DNA of 44,230 bases, from NCBI GenBank assembly GCA_003599885.1, contig QZKW01000040.1:1-44230 (forward strand), read 5' to 3'. Under the pieces are notes generated by a model that was given only the letters and a program-made list of their open reading frames with translations, was not told the DNA's origin and did no database searches. Position 1 is the first letter of the stretch, and every line of letters starts with the position of its first letter. The translations under genes were made by a program, and so were the position numbers. This stretch comes from Desulfobacteraceae bacterium (GTDB taxonomy: Bacteria; Desulfobacterota; Desulfobacteria; Desulfobacterales; Desulfosalsimonadaceae). This document shows positions 24,355-31,327 of this stretch, in pieces.

Positions 24355-25236
24355 ATGCTATGCCACATTCCCCACATCTTGAGCCGGGACAGCGACTGGG
24401 TCATTTTTCTGCATGGTCTGGGCGGGAATTCCAAAATATTTTACAAGCAGGTGGACGCGTATAAGAAGCATTTCAACCTGATGTTTGTGGATTTGTTCGG
24501 CCACGGCTGCACCCTGGAACAGTTGAACGCCTATACGTTCGAGAACCTGGCCGCCGGGGTTGCCGGCGTCATGGAAGGTGAAAACATTGAATCCGCCCAT
24601 GTGATCGGCGTCTCTCTGGGAACCATTGTCATGGATGCCCTGAGCCTTCAGATCCCGTCACGGATCAAAAGCATGGTGCTCAGCGGCGCGGTTCAGGGAT
24701 ATGATTTCCGGGCGCGGTTTTTGCTGAAATCCGGGGCGATCGTTCAGCACATGATCCCCTATATGTGGCTTTATAAGATGTTCGCTTTTATCATGATGCC
24801 CAAAAGAAATCATGCCGATTCCCGCCGGATTTTCGCACGAGAAGCCCAGAAACTGGGGGGACAGGAGTTCCGGAAATGGTATAAACTGATGGAATCCCTG
24901 GAACCGTTTTATTCGTCATTTTCAGAGCAGAGCCCGAACAGTATTCCGAGGCTCTATATTTCCGGGGATGAAGACCATCTGTTTCTTCCATTTGTCGTGG
25001 CGAGCCATTCCAAAGATCCGGCGTCTTCCCTGTATATCGTGGAAAAATGCGGCCATGTCTGCAATATCGAAAAACCGGAGGAATTCAATAAGGTGACGCT
25101 GGATTATCTGACCGGCTATCCGGACGCGCCCCCTTTCTGCCGGATTCCGGAAAATTCAACCGGAAGTAAAATCGCCCGGAAGATTGGGGTTGCGGGTTGC
25201 GGGGAAAGACCCGGACACTGTATCACACCATCTTGA
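24355..25236 (+). CDS. Alpha/beta hydrolase
   Basis: This protein has 293 residues from the ATG at 24355, which follows GAAAGGA; a frame open from 24244 overlaps the previous gene. The fold is recognisable: VIFLHGLGGNSKIFY (oxyanion region), the nucleophile elbow GVSLGT (Ser87), the acid SGDEDHLF and the catalytic His in EKCGHVCNIEKPEEF. The C-terminal tail of about 35 residues is basic and Gly-rich and may be unstructured. The family includes esterases, lipases and C-C hydrolases. It ends the plus-strand cluster, and its last 14 bases overlap the end of the convergent DUF362 gene. Confidence 0.88.
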   Translation: MLCHIPHILSRDSDWVIFLHGLGGNSKIFYKQVDAYKKHFNLMFVDLFGHGCTLEQLNAYTFENLAAGVAGVMEGENIESAHVIGVSLGTIVMDALSLQIPSRIKSMVLSGAVQGYDFRARFLLKSGAIVQHMIPYMWLYKMFAFIMMPKRNHADSRRIFAREAQKLGGQEFRKWYKLMESLEPFYSSFSEQSPNSIPRLYISGDEDHLFLPFVVASHSKDPASSLYIVEKCGHVCNIEKPEEFNKVTLDYLTGYPDAPPFCRIPENSTGSKIARKIGVAGCGERPGHCITPS

Positions 25237-26662
25237 TCAGATGGCAAAAGGGGTTCGGGACTCGGGATGAAGAGCCTTTTAACTTTGCCATGTTCATTTC
25301 ATAAAACGCGACCAAAGGGTTCACCGGAACATAAAAGGCCGGGTTGACGTGCATCAAATGGAAAAGGGCCTGGGCCGTGTCGCAGAGGTTGTTGCATTCA
25401 TCGCTCAGATAAACCTTCCTTCTGCCGAGCCGCTGAATCAGTCCTTCTGCTGTTTCACTAATAGCGCAGTGCCCCACAATCAACACCCGCCCCGTGATGG
25501 CGTCGATTTCCCTCTGATCAAAACCCTTTCCCATAACAATCGTGAATCCGCCTTTTCCGCCTCTGTCCAGATACATGGTTTGCATGGTGCACAGGGGATT
25601 GTTGACGCAGCCTTCCCGGCAGGCCATTTCCCTGCCTTTGATGATGGCAACATCTTCCGGAAAACGCGGGTAAAGATCCCAGGGATATGCCTTGTTTTCT
25701 GGCCGGTCGCCCAGCAGGTCAATGGTTGAAATGTCCGTGATATCGCCTTTGATGTCAATGTGTTCAAGCCTGTTCACGCCGTCGCTGAGGCCTCTTTTAA
25801 TGGCGTATTCCAGATGGGGCACATCGGTAACTTCGAGTCCGAAAATTTTGGCCCCCGTCATATCCGCCGCCACGACGTTTTTGCTCGCGATCAGCACCCG
25901 GAAAGGTTTGACCTGCTCATCAGCCAGTGCTGTGGCAAAATAATGGCCGTGGATGGTGCCTTCCACGCCTTCGATCAGGGTGACATCCGGGCGGATATAA
26001 CCCAGCACATCCACCAGTTTGTGGTGGAGGTTGTAATTATGGTCAAGGCCGCGGGACCGGTGCATGGGAAACCCCCACTGGTTTTTCACCCCCAGGGTCA
26101 CGACCCCCATGGAATGGGTTTTCAGTTTGGGGACATTGATATACAGGTGCTGATCCCGTTCCCGGATGAGTTTCATCACGGTGGCGGGCATCTCGAAGGT
26201 GCCGAGATCATAGGGCGTTTCCCGGCCATCCCGCTCCGGAATGGTGTCTGAAAATTTCAGGGTTTCACTTGTTTCCTCGTCCAGAAAAACCGGAATGGCC
26301 CCGGTTTTCCGGCAGAGTTTCGTATAGCCGGTTCCGCGAAACACCAGCCGGGTATAGTTGGCCTGGGTCGCGTTTTCCATCAGAAAAATCTTTCCGGCCC
26401 CGGCCTGTTTGAAATAATTGATGACGGCCTCAAGCACTTCCGGCCGGGTAAAGCTGTAGGCCTTGGCGTCCACGGCATTGGGTTTGATGTAGACTTCGCG
26501 GCTGGATTTCAGCAACTGGGAGTCGCCGAGAGCATCGAAAATCTCCTTTACTTTCAAGCTGATATCTTTCCGCATTTCTTTTGATAGCGGCTGAAAGGAG
26601 GTGAAACTTGTTTTCTGATGGGCTGCTTCCAGTCTTTTTATAATCACCGTTGCTTTTTTCAT
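25223..26662 (-). CDS. DUF362 domain protein with a Cys-rich C-terminal part
   Basis: This 479-residue protein has no signal peptide. The N-terminal part is DUF362-like: EVYIKPNAVDAKAYSFTRPE, GAGKIFLMENATQANY, YINVPKLKTHSMGVVTLGVKN and VTLIEGVEGT. The C-terminal third adds CREGCVNNPLC, GHCAISETAEG and SDECNNLCDTAQ, a set of cysteines that could bind metal. It lies on the opposite strand to the cluster that holds the Tat-exported DUF362 protein and converges with it (14-base overlap of the stops). It is the cytoplasmic paralogue of that protein; a related function is inference. The gene to its right is in the accessory region. Confidence 0.85.
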   Translation of the reverse strand: MKKATVIIKRLEAAHQKTSFTSFQPLSKEMRKDISLKVKEIFDALGDSQLLKSSREVYIKPNAVDAKAYSFTRPEVLEAVINYFKQAGAGKIFLMENATQANYTRLVFRGTGYTKLCRKTGAIPVFLDEETSETLKFSDTIPERDGRETPYDLGTFEMPATVMKLIRERDQHLYINVPKLKTHSMGVVTLGVKNQWGFPMHRSRGLDHNYNLHHKLVDVLGYIRPDVTLIEGVEGTIHGHYFATALADEQVKPFRVLIASKNVVAADMTGAKIFGLEVTDVPHLEYAIKRGLSDGVNRLEHIDIKGDITDISTIDLLGDRPENKAYPWDLYPRFPEDVAIIKGREMACREGCVNNPLCTMQTMYLDRGGKGGFTIVMGKGFDQREIDAITGRVLIVGHCAISETAEGLIQRLGRRKVYLSDECNNLCDTAQALFHLMHVNPAFYVPVNPLVAFYEMNMAKLKGSSSRVPNPFCHLIKMV

Positions 26663-26828
26663 GGTCGCCTCTTTTTTAAAATATGCCGGTTTTTAAAATT
26701 TCTGCTTCCATATCTTGAAAATAATTTCGTTTTTATTGTAATCTTAACGCCATACGCTGTGCAATGGTTTATTTCCGGTTGTCATTGCTTTATTCTTTAA
26801 CGATCAATCTCGGCAACTCCCTGTCATT

Positions 26829-26857
26829 TTACTTTTCTTAATGGGTAAGAAAAGTAA
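26829..26857. repeat. Hairpin with 11-bp stem
   Basis: TTACTTTTCTT and AAGAAAAGTAA form a perfect 11-bp stem around the loop AATGGG(T). The sequence AATGGGTAAGAAAA within it (26840-26853) recurs as AATGGGTAAAAAAA at 27059-27072, on the far side of the inverted-repeat element. Confidence 0.7.
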
Positions 26858-26873
26858 CAAAAGAAGCCCACCC

Positions 26874-27059
26874 TGCGCTGCGGTAACCCCTGACCTTTCG
26901 GTTTCCGTGGCGTGGGCAAAAACTCGCTGACAAAGGGGAATGCCGGGATTTTTTCCCAATAATAATGTTTGTTGGAATTGACGGGTTTGTCGCCCATGAG
27001 CCGCTCAAACAGTTTGCCCCCGTTCTCCACGGAAAACGAAAGGTCAGGGCCGCATCGCA
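26874..27059. repeat. Imperfect inverted-repeat element, about 186 bp
   Basis: The arm at 26888-26910 (CCCTGACCTTTCG...) matches the reverse complement of 27027-27049 at 22 of 23 bases. Further out, TGCGCTGCGG (26874-26883) matches the reverse complement of 27050-27059 at 9 of 10. A near-identical 14-base direct repeat (26840-26853 and 27059-27072) lies at both sides. This looks like a small non-autonomous dispersed element or two head-to-head copies of a repeat. A 78-codon frame that crosses it is probably not a gene. Confidence 0.6.
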
Positions 27060-27277
27060 ATGGGTAAAAAAACCCGACGACTGTGTTTAATTCAGAAAGG
27101 AGAAATGAACGCTTGTTAATAATAAATATATTGTGTAAACAGGTATATACACTTCTAAGGATATTTGTTGCTGATTATAGGTTTTCTATGCAACCGGTTT
27201 AAGAGAAAGGGCTCTTTCCGGGTATTGGAGATATACAGAAACTTTTGAATCACTTGTTACATTTTCAAGGAGAGTTC

Positions 27278-27766
27278 ATGGATAAATTGAAGCGATACGA
27301 GTTAATCAATCAACTTCTTATTTTGGAGAAGCTCTATCCTGAGGAAGCAGATTATTACGCAAGGAATAGAAAAGCGCTTGAAAATGGATATGAGCTTCAC
27401 TACTCCTGGCTAACTGAGAATATCAGCGATGGTCTATCTGAAGAAGAGTGCAAGGAAGTCCTTGATATTCTTGATATGTACAGGTCTATTACTTTTTCTT
27501 GGCAAAGACTACATGAGGGCGAAGAGTTACCTGAAAGGCTAAAATTTCGAGGTTTTGATGGAAACAACGAAACAGAGCTAATGGGGTATGTTCAGTATTT
27601 TGTAATTGACCTAGAGAGGTTTGACGAGCTGACTTACGGGAAGGAGCACCCTTATTTTAACAGCCATTGCCCTATGCTCGAAAAGTACAGAAGAATGCTC
27701 TCCGTTTGGAAGCAATATGACTTCGACCTGACAGAGGATCAGATTGCCTCAGTTATGGAGGCGTAG
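27278..27766 (+). CDS. yfbU: YfbU family protein (cassette-borne)
   Basis: This protein has 162 residues from the ATG at 27278, preceded by CAAGGAGAG; a frame open from 27245 starts outside the cassette. The pattern matches E. coli YfbU along its length: ERYELINQLLILEKL-like start, Y..NR.ALENGYELHY, CKEVLDILDMYRSITFSW, FRGFDGNNETELMGYVQYFV and MLEKYRRMLSVWKQY. YfbU (UPF0304) has no established biochemical activity. From memory, E. coli YfbU was reported among proteins linked to MazF-triggered cell death, but that does not define its function. The stop is immediately followed by the next gene's ATG (TAGATG), so the two are translationally coupled within one cassette. Confidence 0.85.
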   Translation: MDKLKRYELINQLLILEKLYPEEADYYARNRKALENGYELHYSWLTENISDGLSEEECKEVLDILDMYRSITFSWQRLHEGEELPERLKFRGFDGNNETELMGYVQYFVIDLERFDELTYGKEHPYFNSHCPMLEKYRRMLSVWKQYDFDLTEDQIASVMEA

Positions 27767-28267
27767 ATGGACGTCGCAATGGCAGTGTTAAGCTTTGTTG
27801 GTACACTTGCTTCCTTTTATGGTGCGTGGGTCGCATGGAAGCAGGCGGGAATATCAAAGTCGGCAGCCGAGTTGGCTGGTCGAATTAAAGAACAACTGAT
27901 AAATCATCGGAGAACGTCAGAGCTTTCTGAGTTACAGGTTCACATAGAATCTACAAAGAGAACGTTTTTAAAATATGGCTCAGCCAAGCCATCAAGTCTT
28001 ACTGGCATAAACCATAGCGCTGATGCCGAAGTGGCTTTGGAGTTCATTCATAAGCTCAAGTCACTAAGAGATTATTTTTCCGCTCCAGAAGGGAATGCAG
28101 CGGATGATGCGTTTGACGAGATAGGCGCAGAACTTGATAGATTCAAGTCAGCTAAAAACTCTAAAGACATATCGGATATTGGTGGGTCTATTTTGAACAA
28201 AGTGGTTATGTTCTCTCCAGTTCTCAAAAAAGAACTTACCGAGCAGAAAGAAACATCTGTTGCATGA
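27767..28267 (+). CDS. Unknown small membrane-anchored protein (cassette-borne)
   Basis: This 166-residue protein begins directly at the yfbU stop. The N-terminus MDVAMAVLSFVGTLASFYGAWVAWKQ is one membrane helix with the charged body in the cytoplasm. The rest is helical and polar, with a possible coiled coil (ELAGRIKEQLINHRRTSELS) and an acidic segment DDAFDEIGAELDRFKSAKN. I do not recognise a family. Single-helix plus helical-body proteins occur as membrane partners in defence or toxin systems, and the coupling to yfbU suggests a joint function; both points are inference. The attC R'' box begins on the base after its stop. Confidence 0.75.
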   Translation: MDVAMAVLSFVGTLASFYGAWVAWKQAGISKSAAELAGRIKEQLINHRRTSELSELQVHIESTKRTFLKYGSAKPSSLTGINHSADAEVALEFIHKLKSLRDYFSAPEGNAADDAFDEIGAELDRFKSAKNSKDISDIGGSILNKVVMFSPVLKKELTEQKETSVA

Positions 28268-28345
28268 ATGTAACAATCGGCTGCACAGCGACCGGTTTTC
28301 CGCCGCTTCGCGGCTCCAAACCGGCGCGTGAGCCGGGCGTTATAT
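28268..28345 (+). mobile_element. attC recombination site of cassette 1
   Basis: This 78-bp site has R'' ATGTAAC (28268-28274) and R' GTTATAT (28339-28345; cleavage between G28339 and T28340). In between, the strands fold: CGGCT pairs with AGCCG, CCGGTTT with AAACCGG, and GCCGC with GCGGC around a TTC loop. The GGGCGTTA right end is typical of attC sites. This is a palindrome-like structure with conserved ends rather than conserved sequence, as integrase substrates show. Confidence 0.87.
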
Positions 28346-29179
28346 GCTGAAGATCATTTGGAGGGTATCATGCCAAACCAAACGAATGATAAATCAATTG
28401 TTCTTAAAAAGATAAAAAACCTACCAATGACTTCAGGGGCAGCAGAATCGATATTAAATGTTTTTAAGGCAACTCTTGCCACTGCACCTTTCTGTGGCGG
28501 GATAGCATCTCTAATTAGTGACTACATACCATCGGCTAGGTTTCAAAGGCTTGAAGCATTTGCCCAACAAATAGCTAATGATCTATTGGAACTATCTGAA
28601 AAGGTAAATGAATCCTATATCCAAACCGATGATTTTGCATTTGTATTTGAAAAATCATTTCGTGGTGTTGCTGAAAACCCGCAGGCTGAAAAAATTAATG
28701 CATTCCGAGGGATTCTGATCAATTCGGCAATAAGAGATGATTATTCTGAAGAAGAAAAAGAGTATTTTATAGCTCTTGTAAATACATTTTCGGCCCTTCA
28801 TATTAGAATTTTGCGTTTCATGGCATATCCAAAGCAATATTTGAATGACTCTGGTATTTCAGAAGACAGAATTACAGGTGGATTCTCAACCTTTTTCCCA
28901 GTGGCTATTCCGGGGGTAAGTTTATCGGTAATTGAATCAGCTTTTGGTGACCTTCATCAATATGGTCTAATTAATACCGACAAAACCATTTTTCATACAA
29001 TGACATCAGGGCAGGGATTGCATCTTTTAGGTAACCGTGTATCGGAATTCGGCCATAGATTTATTCAGTTTTGTGTATCACCAGCAAGCTGAGAAAGCAT
29101 ATAACAAACGGTTAGAGCAGACCGAGGGTAGCGATGTCGTACATCCCGAGTCATTGGCCCGGTCTGCTCACTCTTAGCG
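28340..29179 (+). mobile_element. Integron gene cassette 2 (one gene)
   Basis: The cassette runs from TTATAT (28340) to G 29179. Its R'' box ATATAAC (29099-29105) is a perfect 7/7 complement of GTTATAT, the R' box regenerated on circularisation. It contains a 30-base leader, a single gene and its attC. It directly abuts cassette 1, so the two form a short array. Confidence 0.85.
28370..29092 (+). CDS. Unknown cassette-borne protein
   Basis: This protein has 240 residues from the ATG at 28370, which follows TTGGAGGG; the frame open from 28328 starts inside attC. A short hydrophobic stretch near the N-terminus (ATLATAPFCGGIASLISDYIPS) precedes a helical domain (ARFQRLEAFAQQIANDLLEL ... FAFVFEKSFRGVAENPQAEK ... 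FIALVNTFSALHIRILRFMA) and a small C-terminal part resembling a winged-helix-like end (ESAFGDLHQYGLINTDK). I cannot name a family; the layout of a hydrophobic N-terminal segment with helical R/E-rich repeats is seen in uncharacterised accessory-genome proteins. AT-rich codon use sets it apart from chromosomal neighbours. Confidence 0.75.
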   Translation: MPNQTNDKSIVLKKIKNLPMTSGAAESILNVFKATLATAPFCGGIASLISDYIPSARFQRLEAFAQQIANDLLELSEKVNESYIQTDDFAFVFEKSFRGVAENPQAEKINAFRGILINSAIRDDYSEEEKEYFIALVNTFSALHIRILRFMAYPKQYLNDSGISEDRITGGFSTFFPVAIPGVSLSVIESAFGDLHQYGLINTDKTIFHTMTSGQGLHLLGNRVSEFGHRFIQFCVSPAS

Positions 29180-29185
29180 TTAACC
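29099..29185 (+). mobile_element. attC recombination site of cassette 2
   Basis: R'' is ATATAAC (29099-29105) and the right box is GTTAACC (29179-29185; cleavage after G29179). The arms fold as GAGCAGACCG with CGGTCTGCTC, plus GGTTAGAG with CTCTTAGC, and the loop region holds the small stem GATGT/ACATC. The site starts six bases after the stop of the preceding gene. R'' and the right box are not mutual complements here (ATATAAC against GTTAACC), as expected where the array meets foreign flanking DNA. Confidence 0.85.
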
Positions 29186-29219
29186 CCAACCCCTACCGCC
29201 CCAAAGGATTCCATATCGA

Positions 29220-29711
29220 ATGAGCAAAATAACCAACATGCCGAAAAGAAATAACTTTATATTAAAAGCCATCAGGGGGACATTGGAGCATCGGGCCACA
29301 TGGCTGTATTTTCTTTTAAAAGAAGCCGGGAAAAAAGGAGTGACGTGGGAGGATATCGGTTATCCTGCTGTCAGGGCCTGCGGAAATATGCATGGCAGGG
29401 AACTTATTGCTTCGGGCGGCACAAACAGTTTAAAAGGGTTGAAGAAAAAGCTGTTTACCCTGCCCGCGCAAATTGTTTTTGAAATGAAGATACTGGAATC
29501 CACCGGCCATAAGCTGTCCATTGATTTCGGTTATTGCCCGCTGGTCGCCGCCTGGCAGAAACTGGGCTGCAATGATGAAGAAATTCAAAGGCTTTGTGAT
29601 ATCGCCATGGAAGGGGACAGAGGGATCGCCGAAAGCTTTGGCGGGAAAATGGAACTGGGGGGAACGATCGCAGCCGGGCATCAAAAATGCCAAATACGAT
29701 TTACAAAATAG
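29220..29711 (+). CDS. L-2-amino-thiazoline-4-carboxylate hydrolase-like protein
   Basis: This 163-residue protein matches the ATC-hydrolase (ATC_hydrolase) family pattern: an N-terminal helical part, then EDIGYPAVRACG, LYFNYCPLV-type motif (here IDFGYCPLVAAWQKLGC), DEEIQRLCDIAMEGDRGIAE and a C-terminal CQIRFTK. Family members are small proteins of anaerobes and pseudomonads; the named activity opens a thiazoline ring to give N-carbamoyl-cysteine, but most members are untested. The gene begins 40 bases right of the cassette array, and its codon style is that of the chromosome. It leads a tight run with a GMC oxidoreductase (23 bases), metX and metW. Confidence 0.75.
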   Translation: MSKITNMPKRNNFILKAIRGTLEHRATWLYFLLKEAGKKGVTWEDIGYPAVRACGNMHGRELIASGGTNSLKGLKKKLFTLPAQIVFEMKILESTGHKLSIDFGYCPLVAAWQKLGCNDEEIQRLCDIAMEGDRGIAESFGGKMELGGTIAAGHQKCQIRFTK

Positions 29712-29734
29712 GGGATTTTGAGGAGGAGGTTCTG

Positions 29735-31321
29735 ATGGATCAACCTTTTGACTATGACTATATCATCATTGGGAGCGGGTTCGGGGGAGCTGTGGCAGCC
29801 CTCCGGCTTTCGGAAAAAGGATACCGGGTGCTGGTTCTGGAAAAGGGGAAATGGCTTCGGGAGGCGGATTTTCCCGAAACCAACTGGAATGTGAAAAAAT
29901 GGCTGTGGATGCCTTTTTTCCGTTTTTTCGGCCTGTTCCGGCTCACACTGTTTCGACATGTGGCTGTGCTGTCCGGCGTGGGAGTGGGGGGTGGATCTCT
30001 GGTCTATGCCAACACCATGCCCATCCCGAAAAAGGAATTTTTTGTCTCGGGTTCCTGGGCCGGTCTGGCGGACTGGGAGGAAGAGCTCCGGGAATTCTAC
30101 CCGCTGGCCTTAAAGATGCGGGGCGCCACGGTTTGCCCCCGTCTTGAAACAGGGGATCTGGCGTTAAGACAACTGGCGATGGAAATCGGCAAAGCGGACG
30201 GGTTTATGCCCACCACAGCCGGCGTGTATTTCGGCAAACCCGGAGAAACCGTCCCCGATCCCTATTTTGACGGCAAGGGGCCGGACCGGACCGGGTGTGT
30301 TTTCTGCGGCGGGTGCATGCTGGGGTGCCGGTTTAATTCCAAGAACACCCTGGATAAAAATTATCTTCACCTGGCCATGGGGCAGGGGGCGGAAATCCGG
30401 GCCGAATCCGAAGCCTGTGATGTCGCCCCTCTGGATGGGAAGGACGGAACCGGCGGTTACCGCGTGAAATGGAAATCCTCGACCCGGATTTTCAACCGGA
30501 TATTCAAAAAGCAAGGGGAATTCACAAGCCGCGGGGTGGTGTTTGCCGGCGGTGTGCTGGGGACGGTCAAGCTCCTGCTTAAACTGAAATCCGCATCCCT
30601 GCCGCGCCTTTCCCAAAAGGTGGGGTGCGGGGTGCGGACCAATTCCGAAAGTCTGATCGGGGTCACCACCACTGACCGGGACACGGTTTTTTCCGATGGC
30701 GTTGCCATCAGCGCCATTTTAAACACCGATGCGCACAGCCACCTGGAGACCGTGCGGTACTCGGCCGGAAGCGGAATATGGCGGCTGCTCATGTCGCCCA
30801 TGATCTCGGGGGGCAATATTGTTTCGCGCGTTTTTAAAGTTATTTTTGATCTTGTCCGTCATCCTGTATCCAATTTTAAGGCATTTACCGTTTCCGACTG
30901 GTCAAAAAAAACCCAGATACTGCTGTTCATGCGCTCCATTGACAGCACCCTCCGGCTGACCCGGGGATTTTTCGGATTGTCTTCCCGAATGGACAAAGGG
31001 GAGCCGCCCACGGCATTTATCCCCGAGTCCCGGGATCTGGCTGAAAAATACGCCGCCATCGTCAACGGCAAACCCATGGTCCTGCTGACGGAAACCTTTT
31101 TCGGCATTCCCACCACCGCCCATATCCTGGGCGGGGCCGTCATGGGGAAAAATGCCGCCGAAGGGGTGATCGACAGGGACAACCGGGTGTTCGGCTACGA
31201 GAATATGTATGTATGCGACGGGTCCATGATTTCAGCCAACATCGGAGTCAACCCGTCGCTCACCATCACGGCCATCTCCGAGCGGGCCATGGGCAAGATT
31301 CCGGTAAAACAGGGCGTTTAA
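29735..31321 (+). CDS. GMC-type FAD-dependent oxidoreductase (cholesterol-oxidase-like)
   Basis: This protein has 528 residues from the ATG at 29735, preceded by GAGGAGG; the frame open from 29687 overlaps the previous gene. The N-terminal FAD-binding motif is YIIIGSGFGGAVAALRLSEK followed by VLVLEKG, then GVGVGGGSLVYANTM. A cysteine-rich segment CVFCGGCMLGC (about 187-197) precedes RFNSKNTLDKNYL and is typical of bacterial cholesterol-oxidase-like GMC proteins. The C-terminal half has TTAHILGGAVMG and MYVCDGSMISANIGVNPSLTI, the usual GMC end. It oxidises an alcohol, perhaps a sterol or other lipid; the substrate is unknown. metX starts six bases after its stop. Confidence 0.88.
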   Translation: MDQPFDYDYIIIGSGFGGAVAALRLSEKGYRVLVLEKGKWLREADFPETNWNVKKWLWMPFFRFFGLFRLTLFRHVAVLSGVGVGGGSLVYANTMPIPKKEFFVSGSWAGLADWEEELREFYPLALKMRGATVCPRLETGDLALRQLAMEIGKADGFMPTTAGVYFGKPGETVPDPYFDGKGPDRTGCVFCGGCMLGCRFNSKNTLDKNYLHLAMGQGAEIRAESEACDVAPLDGKDGTGGYRVKWKSSTRIFNRIFKKQGEFTSRGVVFAGGVLGTVKLLLKLKSASLPRLSQKVGCGVRTNSESLIGVTTTDRDTVFSDGVAISAILNTDAHSHLETVRYSAGSGIWRLLMSPMISGGNIVSRVFKVIFDLVRHPVSNFKAFTVSDWSKKTQILLFMRSIDSTLRLTRGFFGLSSRMDKGEPPTAFIPESRDLAEKYAAIVNGKPMVLLTETFFGIPTTAHILGGAVMGKNAAEGVIDRDNRVFGYENMYVCDGSMISANIGVNPSLTITAISERAMGKIPVKQGV

Positions 31322-31327
31322 CCTAAT

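Larger units (their letters stand above)
26663..27256. other. Gene-free region at the left flank of the cassette array
   Basis: These 594 bases separate the DUF362 gene from the first integron cassette. They hold an 11-bp-stem hairpin (26829-26857), an imperfect inverted-repeat element (26874-27059) and then about 190 AT-rich bases with no gene. A four-codon reading frame (27105-27119) follows a strong AGAAAGGAG site and stops at once; it may be the remnant of a truncated gene. No integron integrase and no recognisable attI site were found. Confidence 0.6.
27257..28339 (+). mobile_element. Integron gene cassette 1 (two genes)
   Basis: The cassette begins at TTACAT (27257) after G at 27256 and ends at G 28339 within the attC site. 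Its R'' box ATGTAAC (28268-28274) is a perfect 7/7 complement of GTTACAT, the R' box formed when the last G joins the first six bases on circularisation. It is packed like a cassette: 20-odd leader bases, two genes in the same direction, and attC starting directly after the last stop. The AT-rich coding style differs from the flanking genes. Confidence 0.85.

Noticed and set aside
26824-27060. 78-codon frame on the minus strand across the inverted-repeat element
   Set aside because: It exists only because the repeat arms are open in this frame; there is no ribosome-binding site and no domain. I treat it as repeat DNA.
27105-27119. Four-codon frame with a strong ribosome-binding site
   Set aside because: Too short to call a gene or leader peptide; there is no following hairpin pair of attenuator type. 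Mentioned only as a possible gene remnant.
27120-27262. Possible third attC or an attI left of cassette 1
   Set aside because: No upstream box complementary to GTTACAT and no long imperfect stem could be found; the only hairpin (AAGAG/CTCTT) is short.
29180-29711. ATC-hydrolase-like gene as a third cassette
   Set aside because: A cassette starting TTAACC would need a GGTTAAC box and attC after the gene; none is present, and codon use is like the chromosome.
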